Shown one piece after another: positions 1 through 11,235 of a stretch of 64,000 nucleotides of DNA. Position 1 is the stretch's first letter. Every line of letters begins with the position of its first letter. Position numbers and translations under genes: made by a program. The notes below the pieces were generated by a model. That model worked only from the letters and a program-made list of their open reading frames with translations. It had not been told where the DNA came from and ran no database searches. Source of the stretch: Metellina segmentata (taxonomy: Eukaryota; Arthropoda; Arachnida; Araneae; Tetragnathidae); assembly GCA_947359465.1 (NCBI GenBank), contig OX375873.1, positions 76,200,278-76,264,277 on the forward strand, given 5' to 3'.

Positions 1-155
1 TTCGAGTTGGTTTGTTTGGTTATGGTACAAGTATCATATTTGGCCAAGCTGCGCCAAAAAACGTCAAGTAAATGGACATACAAGAAAAGCTTACTGACAC
101 AGAGAGAAAAGTATAACTCAAGGAAGGAATCGAACTCGACAGCAAAAGTGATCAC
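1..155 (+). repeat. Dispersed TGGCGCA-type cassette, copy 1
   Basis: A GTTGGTTTGTTTGG leader is followed by a CATATTTGGCCAAGCTGCGCC block, a GTCAAGTAA block and an AGAGAGAAAAGTATAAC block. The same order of blocks recurs at 31536-31660, 54332-54560, 54697-54764 and 63120-63202, and in part at 25264-25545. It codes for nothing visible. The family is not one I recognise. Confidence 0.55.
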
Positions 156-279
156 TTGTCAAAATGTATAATTGCATTTTTTTCGAAGGCATACCATTTT
201 ATTCCGTCTCTAAAGCCGTGTATACATCTGCGAGCCGAACCATTTGCGATCCTCTAGTTCTCATAATTTGGACGGGGTT

Positions 280-560
280 TTTGGCGCTTCACGAGCGGTT
301 CGTGAACTGCTCGTATCGATCCGCTTCCTGTTGGTTTTTCAACGAACACAAAGACATTCTTGGTTCAGATTTGAACGACGTCGTAAGTTTTTATTTCTGC
401 TCGCGAACATCCAGGCTCCATCGTCATTACCGGAGTCTGACGAGGCGTGACCTCGGTGGTTCGCGGTTGGTTCCTTCCTTTCCCATGGATCCCTAGAAGT
501 TCGTGGTGAAAATAATTTCAACGAACGGTTCACGAGCGGCTCGTGAACGGTTCTGTGTTT
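280..560. repeat. Cluster of GAGCGG/CGTGAA palindromes
   Basis: TTCACGAGCGGTTCGTGAA near 288 and a near-perfect palindrome TTCACGAGCGGCTCGTGAA near 527 bracket about 240 bp. Related fragments (CAACGAAC, CTCGCGAAC, GTTCGCGG) lie between them. This looks like a small inverted-repeat element or the ends of a DNA transposon, but I could not fix a target-site duplication. Short frames here on both strands are by-products of the palindromes. Confidence 0.35.
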
Positions 561-1238
561 ACCTTAATAGTTCTTTCCCAGCTTGTGAATAATCTAAACA
601 TTAAAATGTGCTGGATGTTCCTTGCCTATTAGGATCAAATATTGGAGCAATGTTTCATATTGCTTGGTTTATTTGTCTTTCTTTCATTATTCATTTGTCT
701 GTCACTTTCAAACTTGTAAAATGAATGGGGTTTCCATTTTGTTGATACAAGTACGATAAACAAGAGTTTAATTTTAAAATTTTTTAAACGTTCTATACTA
801 TTCAGCTTTTTAGTTAAATAATTGAATATGAAAACTTTAAGAGAGATTCTGAGAACTTGCGAAGTGTAAATATTATAAATATGTCATGAAAATGCAAGCA
901 ATAAATTATTCAGCTTTTCTATTTTATTTTTCCAAAATATCTTCAGGAATTCATCTTTTTCCTCCGCATCTTTTGGAAGAAACATTTCGTTCAGTTAAGT
1001 GTTGGCAGAGAAAAATAAGAGGAAAATGTTTCAGAAAATAAACTAGAGTAGGGTTTTTAGAAGTACAAAAACACTTCCTGTTATTTTCCCCTGAAGGATT
1101 TTCGCAGCAGCGGGCTTAAATGTGTGCTTGTTTACGATATCTTAGATAATATACTTGTTATAAATAAGTGAGAAAACAAGCTGACAAACGAAGTTTATGC
1201 TATAGTTTAAAGCAATTTTTTTAAAGTTAATCAAAAGA
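561..1238. other. AT-rich stretch, nothing recognised
   Basis: No long frame, tRNA-like head, inverted repeat or repeat family shared with the rest of the window was seen. Confidence 0.5.
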
Positions 1239-1242
1239 TTAA

Positions 1243-1586
1243 CCTTTACGCTGCGGCAGGTAAACAATTGTTACCACTAAAATTTCGTCGACACCAGCAG
1301 CCTGGTAAAGATCTGTGTACTGTGGATGTTATCCCCCTTTTAAGTGACTGCTGGCATCTATCACCATTTACGTGCTGTCAGCGACTGACCTTCTAGAGGG
1401 TCCCTCCTTTAGTTCGGTGATATTTCTTCTCACGCCACACAATACTATGAAAGGAAAGCGTCAGTCTTAAATGCCACTCACGGCCCTATCGCTCAAGTTT
1501 GGTAATTAGGTAAAGGGGCTCGGAGAGTCAAGTAAAGAGCCGTTCTGTGAGACGATTGAAAAAATCTGAGGGCCGCAGCGTAAAAG
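1243..1586. mobile_element. piggyBac-type MITE (TTAA target)
   Basis: The element begins CCTTTACGCTGCGGC and ends with the inverted GCCGCAGCGTAAAAG, one mismatch apart. TTAA lies immediately outside both ends (1239-1242 and 1587-1590). A TTAA duplication with ends starting CCT or CTT is the signature of the piggyBac superfamily. At 344 bp with no frame it is non-autonomous. Confidence 0.65.
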
Positions 1587-1685
1587 TTAAAGAACTTAAT
1601 TAAAAAGTTTATAAAATATTAGCTTCATGCAGTGCAGACAGATGTCGTTTTTTCCGTAAAGGATAAATGATAACTATTAGCGGTT

Positions 1686-1740
1686 TTGACTGAAATGTTT
1701 ACTGGATGAAACATGCTCACCTAGTAAACATTTCAGTCAA
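1686..1740. repeat. 18-bp perfect inverted repeat
   Basis: TTGACTGAAATGTTTACT (1686-1703) is exactly complementary to 1723-1740, with a 19-nt spacer. It could fold as a hairpin. No family was recognised. Confidence 0.6.
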
Positions 1741-1984
1741 ACATGTTTCGTTGACTCATCTCATTTGAGTAATTAAACGACCGACTATATTATCGTAACT
1801 GAGACAGACAAGAAGTATCAACACGTTGTAAGTATCAACCTATTTATCGATCTATAAAAACATTCCACAGGTGGCATAAAAACTATTTATCTGACATCAG
1901 CAGATACTTTTGATTGGCGCAGGTTATGTAATGGGCATGCATACACAGTAAGGGTTCGCTGACACTAAAGAGAGAAATGTATTT

Positions 1985-2075
1985 AGGGTTACAGGAATCG
2001 AACTTGCGCCTCCTACAACTCGCAGTTACTAGAGTAGTGTGCAAGCTGACTGAGAAACGGCTGCCGCACGTGAAG
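1985..2075 (-). repeat. Possible tRNA-derived SINE head
   Basis: Read on the minus strand, 2007-1994 gives GCAAGTTCGATTCC, close to the RNA polymerase III B box. A CTCAGTC-containing A-box-like stretch lies about 45 nt upstream near 2050. There is no cloverleaf good enough for a working tRNA. Confidence 0.3.
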
Positions 2076-2100
2076 ACTTTTGTATTAAAACATTTGGCAT

Positions 2101-2655
2101 GCACGGTTCAATAACCAAGCCGAATGATGTCTGCACTTCAAAAATGGCAATGAACAAGGCGATTACGAGACCAACCAAGAATCATCTTCCAAGAAAATCT
2201 TGTGCAGACTAAACATTTTCTTGACGTGGGACAAAGTGTAGCTCATGCAACTGCACGAACTAACTTTTTTCTCAGATGAGATCTGAGAAAAAAAAGTAAG
2301 TCAAATGAAATGTATGTGTTCTTTAATCTCTCCTGTCGAACAAAAAAACGTGAGCAGCCCGAAAGCGCCCTACATTCTCTATCACTTAGTAAAGCTAATA
2401 AATGATTACACGCTACTGCTGAGCCTCCGTTACAATCGATACACTGAAGCAGTTCCGTTCGGATAGTGGGACAAGGTTAACAATTCAGCAGCGACAGGTA
2501 AAGGTGAAGCATCGAGATGAGAAGTCTTTTTCGCAAATACTCTCATTATGGCGGCCAAGGTTAACTATACAAAAATGAACAATCATGATTTTTCTCCGTG
2601 CACGGTTCAATAACCAAGTCGAAGGATGTCTGCACTGCAAAAATGGCAATCAACA
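2101..2655 (+). repeat. Pair of about 55-bp direct repeats
   Basis: A GCACGGTTCAATAACCAAG block followed by GATGTCTGCACT and AAAAATGGCAAT occurs near 2101-2155 and again near 2600-2653, with few differences. About 440 bp lie between the copies. A segmental duplication or the ends of an unrecognised element would both fit. Confidence 0.5.
2265..2293. repeat. 13-bp hairpin with 3-nt loop
   Basis: TTTTTTCTCAGAT (2265-2277) pairs perfectly with ATCTGAGAAAAAA (2281-2293) across GAG. Confidence 0.6.
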
Positions 2656-2932
2656 CCGAAAGGTTTGGATCAAAAGCCTTTCAAATTGTGTTGAAAGCAA
2701 TTCAAAACAGTGAATACTGCACTTGGCCACATAAGTGCCAAATACAATACTTTTTTTTCTATTTGAGCATATAATATAAGATAACCAAGAGAGTTCGTGC
2801 TGTTTGAATCAATAGATAAATAATAAACAAAGTAAATCAAACAGTGCTGTGTTCAGAAAAATAGTCGTATTGCTTGTCTTTCCCCACCAATTTCACATTT
2901 GTTTTTCTATTCCTTTCTTACAAGATTTCGTG

Positions 2933-3127
2933 GGCCGCGGTAGCCAGTTGGAAAAGCATCGGATTAGCAAATGGAAGGTTGTGAGTTCGAAACTTGGTCC
3001 AGTCAAAGACAGTCATGTACACGGGGAGTAGTGCACTTTAAATCTGTCGTGTCCTCAAATGTCCTCACGTTGGTGTGTTGTGAAGGTATGAGAGTAGGGT
3101 GACAGCTTAGGTGTTGTTCACATCATA
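2933..3127 (+). mobile_element. SINE-A, head type 1, 3' truncated
   Basis: A tRNA-like head opens GGCCGCGGTAGCCAGTTGG (A-box region), with GTGAGTTCGAAAC as the B box about 45 nt on. Then comes the SINE-A body found throughout this window: CAAAGACAGTCATG, GTGCAC-TTAAATCTGTCGTG, CCTCAAATGTCCTCACGTTG and a GGGTG-CAGCT block. The copy stops before the CATCTGACCGTGGTTC and GGGATTGATCCC blocks seen in longer copies. The combination of head and body marks an RNA polymerase III-transcribed retroposon rather than a tRNA gene. Confidence 0.7.
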
Positions 3128-5861
3128 TATGGGGGCGTGGTTGAAATTCCTAGCATAGTCTGATAATCATTTCTTTGGTAACTCTTGCTATGTATAGTCT
3201 GGCATTATCCTAGTGGAAGATAACTCATTTTCTTTTAACCAATGCTGATTACTTTTGGGTGAATGCAACCGAAACTCGTTGCAACTGCGTTGATTGGAAT
3301 TCAAATGTAATGGTTTTTTCATTCGGCAGAATCTCAAAGTTAATAACCTGTGTGATGGCCCACCAACCCAAAAGGAACACCTTTGGTTGATGGATACACT
3401 GTTTTACCGTCAATACCTTTGAATCTTTTGATGACAATGAGTGATGAGAACGCTTTATGTTGTTGTATTGTATCCACTTTTATCGCATGTCAGTATGCGG
3501 TCCTTAACTAGTTCGGTTGTGTGGCGTGACAACAAATGGTTAACCGCTCGAGCTTGTTGGTTGCGCTCAGTTCGTGAGGTCCTCTTCCGTGTCTTTCCAA
3601 GCCAATGCAAATGAGTATGAATGGTTTCATCGCTCACATTAAATTGTCTTGCACGGTCTAGACAAGTTTGGATTGAATTTGACTCGATACGGTCCATCAG
3701 AAGGATCTCATCGAGGCCTGATAGATGGTCTGTCGAAGGGGGAGAGTCTCAAGAGTATCATCTTCAGATGTAAATTTCTGGAACACCTTTCGATCATAAC
3801 ATTTGCTCACTGCATCCTCTGTGAATGCGGATATTTTTCGAGTGGCCTCTAAGGCTCTGGTACTCAATTTAAATTTGTAAAATTAGCTCGAATCACACAT
3901 CGATTTTGACATAGTCATACTGAAATCACTTTTTAAAAACTTTAAATGATTGATTTCCGTAAGTGTTATACACCGGTAAGTTTTCTGTTAAATAACCTTT
4001 AGCTTAAGCCTAAATAACCACACTTTTAGTTGATAGAACGAGCGAGCACACGTGCAGTTTGAGTATAACACAGCCTATAAACGGCAGAACTCTCTTTGTT
4101 ACCTGATAATCTACTTCACTGTGATGTTTCTTAATTTTAAGCCTGCAGTGCGTAGCACTTGTAAAAAGCAAAGGCAGATGAGAGCCAAAAAGCAAGATGC
4201 GGTCGATGAAAAGTGCAAGTGTTTGAACTGTAATGGGTAGTTCATTTTCTGAGTTTGAAAGTTAAATCTTCAGTGTATTTGCAATAAACTACAATAAATT
4301 ACAAAGGAATGGGGTGGGGGGATTTATTCACTCAGTGGGGAAAATGTTGACAACCCAAAGTCGTTTTCGATCGGAATGAAACACCATGTTTGAGGTATAT
4401 GAAGAAAAAAGATAAGATCACAAACTCTAATCTAGAGGACTCCCTTATTATTCTAGAACCACATAAAAAAGTATATAAATTAGTTGAATTGAAAAGCATC
4501 TTCCTATGACAATACATGCCACTGTACAACTGACATGGGGTTAAACGGAGTCATGCTATCCTTTGGCAAACTATGCCAATAATTTTGCTGCTACTGTTAC
4601 AGACTCCTTATATTTCGGAGATGATGCAATCGACGGCATAGCATATCCTGACATGCTCAATGGCAGACAGATCTACAGATCTCTCTGGAAAAGGAAGAAT
4701 TTCAATAGCAACAGGGAGCCACTCCTGGGAGAGGCCAACCACGAGTGGCTGGGCATTGTCGTGTTGGAAAACTGCCCTTTGGACAGGTGGCATGAAAGGC
4801 AAAGCAACAGGTTCTAGGATGTGTTGAATACGTCGCTATGCTGTCAAATTACCTACTCCCACACTATAGAAGATTGGTAGTTGTAATGATGAATCCCCAC
4901 TTAAATAGTCACACTGTATTTAAAAATTAAATAAGGTGACGATAAGGAAATTAAATGGTGGGTGCATCAGTGAGTACTGGTGTAATCCATTTTACGAAAA
5001 AACATTCAACATAATAAACAAGAATCAAACTGATGTTAGTTACATTTATCTTCAGCGAATACATCTAGGAAAAGCACTAGGATCTTGCACAAAGGAAGAA
5101 GAAGAAAAAATCACCAAAGAGAAATAAACATTATTTTAGCAATGATAGCTAATAGAAATTCCCTAATTTAAAACTTGGTCATGGCGTAAGTGATAAAAAA
5201 TATCTGTGTGTGTAGTGCAACGCATTTAACGGGAAACGAGTTCACGAAGCTGTTTTATAGTCATGCACACATGCATTTTTTTATTTACTCCGATGAGTCC
5301 AATGGCCTACGCAAACATGAAATTGGGGTTGAGCTTATCAAAATGTTTTTGAATCATTTGTATTTACAGCTAAGACCCGAGAAGACTGTGGAGATGAAAC
5401 CCAGCTACATAGCTCATATGAGAAGCACAAATGGTTGGCAATCGATTAGAGTGCATTTTTAACACTGGAACATGTCTAGGGACTGGCTGGTATATGAATA
5501 AAATAACAAAATCTGTCTAGACGATAGAAAATCAAGTAGTTTAATATATTATAAGACTGAAAAGTCGTTCTCCTGAGTTTTATCTATAGCAGATTTATAA
5601 GGCGAGACGGTGAGAGAGATCATTCTTGCAATAAATATCAAGTATATGTACGGCAGATTGCGCATTTTTATGTACGCAAATTGCAAACAAATAAGAGAAT
5701 ATACAAGAGAGAAGAATAGTCCCGTACATTCCTTTGGAAATATTTCGACTGTTTCAATGATAATCTTCAAAAAAGGAAGATCACGAGCGGATCACAAATG
5801 AATTATCTTCGGAACAATCACGAGATTTTTAAATTAATAGGTGTACAAAAGTGGACATTTG
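3128..5861. other. Unassigned AT-rich stretch
   Basis: Only short frames are present (up to about 90 codons). None carries a recognisable domain, and overlapping frames on the two strands cancel as evidence. No shared repeat was detected. Confidence 0.45.
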
Positions 5862-5950
5862 TTGCAAATTTCATTATTGTAAGTGTCATAGATTCGTCAG
5901 GACACGGCGAACACACGCACAATACACGAACTTCGTTTTATAATAGTAGC
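5862..5950 (+). repeat. Dispersed tail repeat, copy 1
   Basis: CAAATTTCATTATTGTAAG, GATTCGTCAGGACACGGCGA, an AC-rich run and CACGAACTTC-TTTTATA follow in order. The same order occurs at 15444-15535 with very few differences. It resembles the 3' tail of a retroelement, but the family is not identified. Confidence 0.5.
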
Positions 5951-6100
5951 GATTATGGGTTTATTAAAGCGCTGTGCTCAATCATGCGGTTGTATTTATA
6001 CAATTCTTTTTCATGTAGAGTGAATGTAACAAAGAAAATACATAACCAAAATTCCAGTAAAATCTGGATTACAGTATATAAAATACTTTTATTTTAATAT

Positions 6101-7017
6101 GGTATGTAGTTGAATTAACCTCCCGCTGAAGCAACACAATGGGCTATTCCCGCTGGTCCGGGATCTACGAAGGGAAAGATACGAGGACAACACCTCGTCA
6201 TTTTGAACCACGGTCAGATGAAGAGGTCAACACCTAAGCTGATACCTCACTCTCCAAACTTCCACATCTCGATTAGGGATGCGACATCGATGTCGATGTT
6301 TTCAAAACATCGATGTATTGGAGTCGATGTTTTTGTAACATCATGTTTATACTTGTCGATGTTTTTACGTTGTCGATGTTTTATTTTTAAATGAAAAAAG
6401 TACTGTTACAAAAATTTGAAAAATAACCAAGTAGCATAATTTTTATAATCAACTAACTGAACATACTTTTTGACCCAAGTGGCCAAGGGTAAAGGGTCTG
6501 AAAAGTAAAAATGCGACATCGATGTCGATGTTTTATAAAAAAAAACATCGATGTATTGGAGTCGATGTCGCATTACTAGTTGCTAAACCAGTTTTAAAAA
6601 ATGGGGAAAAAAGTTTAAATACACTGAATTTTAAAAGCATCGATGGTTTGGGGGCGATGTACTATCAACATCGATGTTTTAATTTTGAACATCGAAGTTT
6701 TGCGGTCTCTGTGGCATCACTAATTGCTAAACCAGTTTTAAGAAATTGGTGAAAAAGTTTAAATACACTGAATTTTAAAAACATCGATGTTTGGAAACAT
6801 CGATGTTTTTGGGGCGATGTATTATCAACATCGATGTTTTAATTTTGAACATCGATGTTTTGCTGTCGATGTCGCATCCCTAATCTCGATAAGATGAGAA
6901 TATTTGAGGCCATGACATATTTAACGTGCACCAGTCCAGTGTACACAACTCTCCTTAGTTGGAACTCGAAAACCTCCAGGTGCTAATTCGTTACTCTTCC
7001 AACAGGGCTACCCTGCA
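6101..7017 (-). mobile_element. SINE-A, head type 1, split by a hAT-like element
   Basis: Minus-strand SINE-A. The 3' body (ACACAATGGGCTATT, ACGAGGACAACACCTCGT, CGGTCAGATGA) lies at 6120-6265. The 5' body and tRNA-like head, ending CTTCCAACAGGGCTACC on the plus strand, lie at 6891-7017. The intervening 6274-6882 element and one copy of the ATCTCGAT duplication are foreign. Removing them restores the usual order of SINE blocks. Confidence 0.75.
6274..6882. mobile_element. CATCGATG-rich hAT-like element, copy 1
   Basis: The ends are TAGGGATGCGACATCGATG and its inverse CATCGATGTCGCATCCCTA. A perfect 8-bp duplication, ATCTCGAT, lies at 6266-6273 and 6883-6890. Eight-base duplications with T at position 2 and A at position 7, and TAGGG ends, fit the hAT superfamily (Ac-like target preference). 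The palindrome ACATCGATGT is repeated densely near both ends, the usual arrangement of transposase-binding subterminal repeats. At 609 bp with no transposase it is non-autonomous. Small frames rich in H-R-C are translations of the repeats. Confidence 0.8.
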
Positions 7018-7306
7018 GTTCTTTTTATTTTAATAAATAAATTCAATAATAGTCCTTTGGTGATTTTCACTATACCGAACCAATCTGATCTGACAACATT
7101 AAAATGGATTGAAGAGCAGTATAATTGATTAAAACATTACCAAAATGACATTTAATACGCAAACCAGACCATTTCCTCCTTTCCAAACTTTATTCAAAAT
7201 TTTAAATAAAAATATTTTACTTTCAAATCTTTCAAGTGAAGGGGACATCGGAACCACACTTTAAAAATTCTGAAGCAAATCTATAGGATGTTTTTCGGGT
7301 AGCAAC
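7018..7306. other. Short unassigned spacer
   Basis: AT-rich sequence between a SINE and the next hAT-like copy. No feature recognised. Confidence 0.4.
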
Positions 7307-8060
7307 TAGGGATGCGACATCGATGTCGATGTTTTCAAAACATCGATGTTTTTAAAAAACATCGATGTATTGGAGTCGATGTTTTTGTAACATCGATGTT
7401 TATACGTGTCGATCTTTTTACGTTGTCGATGTTTTATTTTTAAATAAAAAAGTACAGTTTTAAATTTTTTTTAAATAACCAAGTAGCATCATTTTTATAA
7501 TCAGCCAATTGAACATACTTTTAGACCCAAGTGGGCAAGGATGAAGGATCTGAAAAGTAGGGATGCGACATAGGTGTCGATGTTTTCTAAACATTGATGT
7601 TCTATAAAAAACATCGATGTATTGCAGCCGATGTCGCATCACTAGTTGCTAAACCAGTTTTAAGAAATGGGGAAACAGGTTAAAATACACTGAATTTTAA
7701 AAACATCGATGGTGGTTTAGGGGCGATGTATTATCCACATCGATGTTTTAATTTTGGACATCGATGTTTTGCTGTTGATGTTGCATCACTAGGTGCTAAA
7801 CCAGTTTTAAGAAATGGGGAAACAAGTTTAAATACACTGAATTTTAAAAACATCGATGGTGGTTTAGGGGCGATGTATTATCCACATCGATGTTTTAATT
7901 TTGGACATCGATGTTTTGCTGTTGATGTTGCATCACTAGGTGCTAAACCAGTTTTAGAAATGGGGAGACAAGTTTAAATACACTGAATTTTAAAAACATC
8001 GATGTTTTGGGGGCGATGTATTATCGACATCGATGTTTTGCTGTCGATGTCGCATCCCTA
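7307..8060. mobile_element. CATCGATG-rich hAT-like element, copy 2 (expanded)
   Basis: The terminal TAGGGATGCGACATCGATG and its inverse are intact. The flanks GTAGCAAC (7299-7306) and GTAACAAC (8061-8068) are an 8-bp duplication with one later mismatch. Inside, a module of about 148 bp (GGTGCTAAACCAGTTTTA ... GGGGCGATGTATTATC ... GTTGATGTTGCATCACTA) is tandemly repeated between about 7640 and 8060. An internal copy of the left end (AGTAGGGATGCGACAT) lies near 7556. It has no coding capacity. Confidence 0.78.
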
Positions 8061-8068
8061 GTAACAAC

Positions 8069-9828
8069 GCGACAGACGCTGTCTTGTAACCATTTGTTTA
8101 TCAGTAACCTAAAATTTGATCTAATACATTCAACGAATAGAAATTTTAGTCGGTACTTAACAAAGCTGACTATAATTATTAAGCGCTTGAAAGGATTAAA
8201 GTACACAGTGAATCCAAGTGCATCCATACTTGAGTGACGTTGGTAAAACAATTATTAACTCGGAACAACCACGAATATTCAACAAGGAAAGTTTAAAAGG
8301 AATTTAAAGATGATTTAATGTGCACGTTTTAATGTTGTCATTCACAACTTAACAACAATCCATATTTATGTTAATTGAAAACTTCATATTTTTTATCTCA
8401 AAACGAATGATAATTGAAAGGAGTACACGGTGAAATTCGAGGCATTTTTACGAACGGAGAGGAAAACAATTTTTATTTTTATACTTAGTGTCCTTTTCCT
8501 TATATTTTTGACAGCTAAAACTTGTTTACGCATTGATTAAATATTCGATAATCAGACAATTTCGGTACACACTTCCATCAAAGCGAATTATAAATTACTT
8601 TTCCTTGAAATGTAATGCTCTTGAACTTTAATCAAAATGGTTTGATAAATCTGGAGTCGGTGTGTTTCTATAATGTTGGAATATTTATATAGCAACAAAC
8701 AGCTCACAATCGATCCTTGGGAACACTTGGGATCCTTGGTTTGGTAAAAGTAAATGTAGCTTTCAATCCCCACTTTTCGTGCCCATTCTGTAACATTTCA
8801 TTTAAGAATGTTAATATACACATAATGTTACATAGTGCTATCTATAAAATATAGTTTGCTCACGCCTAATACACAATGGTTTGTGATAAATATACCCAAA
8901 TACATACTAAGGCTCCATCAAACATAATAATGAATTTCAAATTCTGAGAATGTAGCTCTTTGTTGAACTTTGTTCAGACCAGAAGCTTTTCTGAAAGATC
9001 AATACAAATTACCCCCTCAGCGTCACGAGATTTCCGAGAAACGGAGTAGTATTGCTTCTCCCCTACAACACACATAATGGTTAAATGACCTAATCGATTC
9101 GGTGAAAGAATCCCATAGAGGAATGTATTGATCAACAAAGTTAAAAATTTTTAAAGTCATGCAGGGAAGAACTAGGGTTCATGAACGGATACATACATGT
9201 GAACCCCTTGGAGGGTTAAATTTAGTTACTAGTAAAGAAATTTACAGAATAAAAAAAAGTTTTCCTTTTTATCTAGTTCAATTTTAATAGTTTTAAGAAC
9301 TTTTTCTTGTCGACAGTGATGATGTAATGTTTACGTTCAGCGATTTAATTCAGCCAGCATTTTCTGATAATAGTTTCGATTTTTTTTTTATTTATTATTA
9401 TTTTTTTTATTTTTTTTTTGCTTCCTAGTATAGCTTTCTTCCTAAGAAACTAAGCATTTTTTGAATACTAGACGTTGTTTAACTTGCAGATACCAATTTT
9501 GGTAAGATGTTGACGACACCGTTTCGTTTTGTTTTAGGTGGTTCTTACGATGTTATCCCGTGTGTGTGGATTACCTATTTCCTTTCACCTTCTATGCATT
9601 AATTTACACGTCAAATAAATTATTCTACACACTAATTATTGAAGATTAAGCATATTTACATATGTAGAGATGTGAGGTTTTTACAGCCACACTAAGATCT
9701 TATCGAAACATCTACAAGTAGGTGCCATTCCCGCCAGTCTAGGAGGAGCCGTATAGTGGTAGCGCCACCTAGGTCGGCTCTTCATTGGCCGATCTACATG
9801 TAAATTTTGCACAGATGTATTGAAGAAC
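8069..9828. other. Unassigned AT-rich stretch with T/A runs
   Basis: A T-rich low-complexity run lies near 9379-9420. No repeat shared with other parts of the window and no protein motif was found in the short frames. Confidence 0.45.
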
Positions 9829-9905
9829 AGGACCGTGCCATGATGGCCCAGTTGGAACAGCAGCGTATTAGAAACTAGAGAGCTACGAATTCGAAACTGG
9901 TGTAG
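9829..9905 (+). mobile_element. SINE-A head fragment, type 1
   Basis: TGATGGCCCAGTTGGAACAG followed about 40 nt later by ACGAATTCGAAACTGGTG matches the A-box and B-box parts of SINE-A head 1. The body is missing. A minus-strand copy starts immediately after. Confidence 0.55.
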
Positions 9906-9910
9906 GTATA

Positions 9911-10224
9911 TTTTAGTTAACGTCGTACTGGAGAAACACATCGGGCTATTGAAGACGTTCCGAGAGGTGTCCTGGAGCAAACCCCCAAAGGAAAGATCCG
10001 AGAACTACAACACGTAATTTTGAACAAAGGTCAAATGACGAGGCAACACATGAACTGGCACACCACTCTCCAAACTTCCACACCAACGGCAACGTGAAGA
10101 CATTTGAGGCCACGACAGATTTTACGTGCACCAGCCCCTTTGTACACAACGGTCTTTGTCTGGATTCGAATTCACAACCCTCCGGTTGCTGATCCGATGC
10201 TTTTCCAACAGGGCTAACGCGGTC
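9911..10224 (-). mobile_element. SINE-A, head type 1, near full length
   Basis: The minus-strand copy runs from the 3' end (TAGTTAACGTCGTACTGGAG on the plus strand) through CACATCGGGCTATTG, GATCCGAGAAC, CTGGCACACCACTCTCC and GACATTTGAGGCCACGACAG to the head complement CTTTTCCAACAGGGCTAACG. All body blocks are recognisable. Confidence 0.75.
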
Positions 10225-10265
10225 TCGAGTTTGAAATTGGACCCAACCAACAAAGACTGTCATGT

Positions 10266-10526
10266 CGCACCCCGGCAAGAAAAGTGACACAACTCAAAAT
10301 TGCAGAATTTGAAAAACGTCAACTTAAAAGATACTATAAAACTTATATTGAAATAGTATAAGCTTCTTTTAAATTTTAGGTAAGTGTTTATGTCTTTAAA
10401 TTCTATTATATTCTATAGAATAGTACGCTGTAGATAACACGCTGGGGCACCTCATACATATTTTTCAATGACATAACAATAAAATTCTTATTTTTTGAGT
10501 TGTGTCACTTTTCTTGCCGGGGTGCG
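10266..10526. mobile_element. 261-bp TIR element with ATGT flanks
   Basis: CGCACCCCGGCAAGAAAAGT and the following GACACAACTCAAAA are repeated, inverted, at 10491-10526, giving a TIR of about 34 bp with no mismatch seen. ATGT stands directly outside both ends (10262-10265, 10527-10530), a likely 4-bp duplication. The left flank is SINE-A-like (GAGTTTGAAATTGG, AAAGACTGTC). No frame. The superfamily is uncertain. Confidence 0.6.
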
Positions 10527-10796
10527 ATGTGCATGTGGCAACTTAGCCGCAGATCTCCAGATAATCCCTATGAAAGGGAATTTGTAACGCGCGTCTTCCC
10601 TACCCGATGGGGAATTCGTCAGACTGGCTTGGAACGTGGTAACAGAAAGACCACGTTGGAATGAATGAACCTATTCCATTCTCTTTGTGTTTCATCGTCT
10701 TTGTGTTAGTGTTCTGTCTTGTAAATAAATAGATGTTCAAAATAAAAATGGACTCGATGTAATAGTTATTACGCCACAGTGCATATTATGGGCTTG

Positions 10797-11020
10797 TGCG
10801 CGTTAAATTTGTCATGGCCTCAAATGTCCTCAAGTTGGCGTAGTGTGGAAATCTGGAGATCGGGGTACCAGCTCAAATATTGACCGCGTTATCTGACCGT
10901 GGTTCAAAATGACAACATGTTGTCCTCGTATCTTTCTCTTCGGGATTGATTCCGAACCGTCTCCAATAGCCCGTTAGGTTGTTCCAGTGTAAAGTTAATT
11001 CAATTGCCTACCTTCCTACG
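10797..11020 (+). mobile_element. SINE-A, 5' truncated
   Basis: It starts in the body (GCGCGTTAAATTTGTCATGG) and continues through CTCAAATGTCCTCAAG, ATCTGACCGTGGTTC, CTTCGGGATTGATTCC and CAATAGCCCGTTAGG to the 3' end near TTAATTCAATTGCCTACC. Confidence 0.7.
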
Positions 11021-11235
11021 TATATGAAGAGCGAATTAGTCTAATAAGATTCGTTCCAATAACCCTGTGCTACATATCTCACAACTAATAAATCAACATA
11101 AATAGTAGTAATTATTCTAGAAGAAAAAGTGACTCTTCAGTTTCCTTTCGGAGATAGAAATTTGCGGTTTTTGTTAGGTTCTCTCAAAAGGGAGAGGTAA
11201 ATATTTCGAACAAGCAACCATATAAGCTAATCAAA

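Noticed and set aside
2101..2655. LTR pair
   Set aside because: The repeats are only about 55 bp, lack TG...CA ends, and enclose no coding sequence.
6203..8237. His/Arg/Cys-rich short frames
   Set aside because: They are translations of the CATCGATG repeats (HRCF, IDV and similar) and change with every repeat module.
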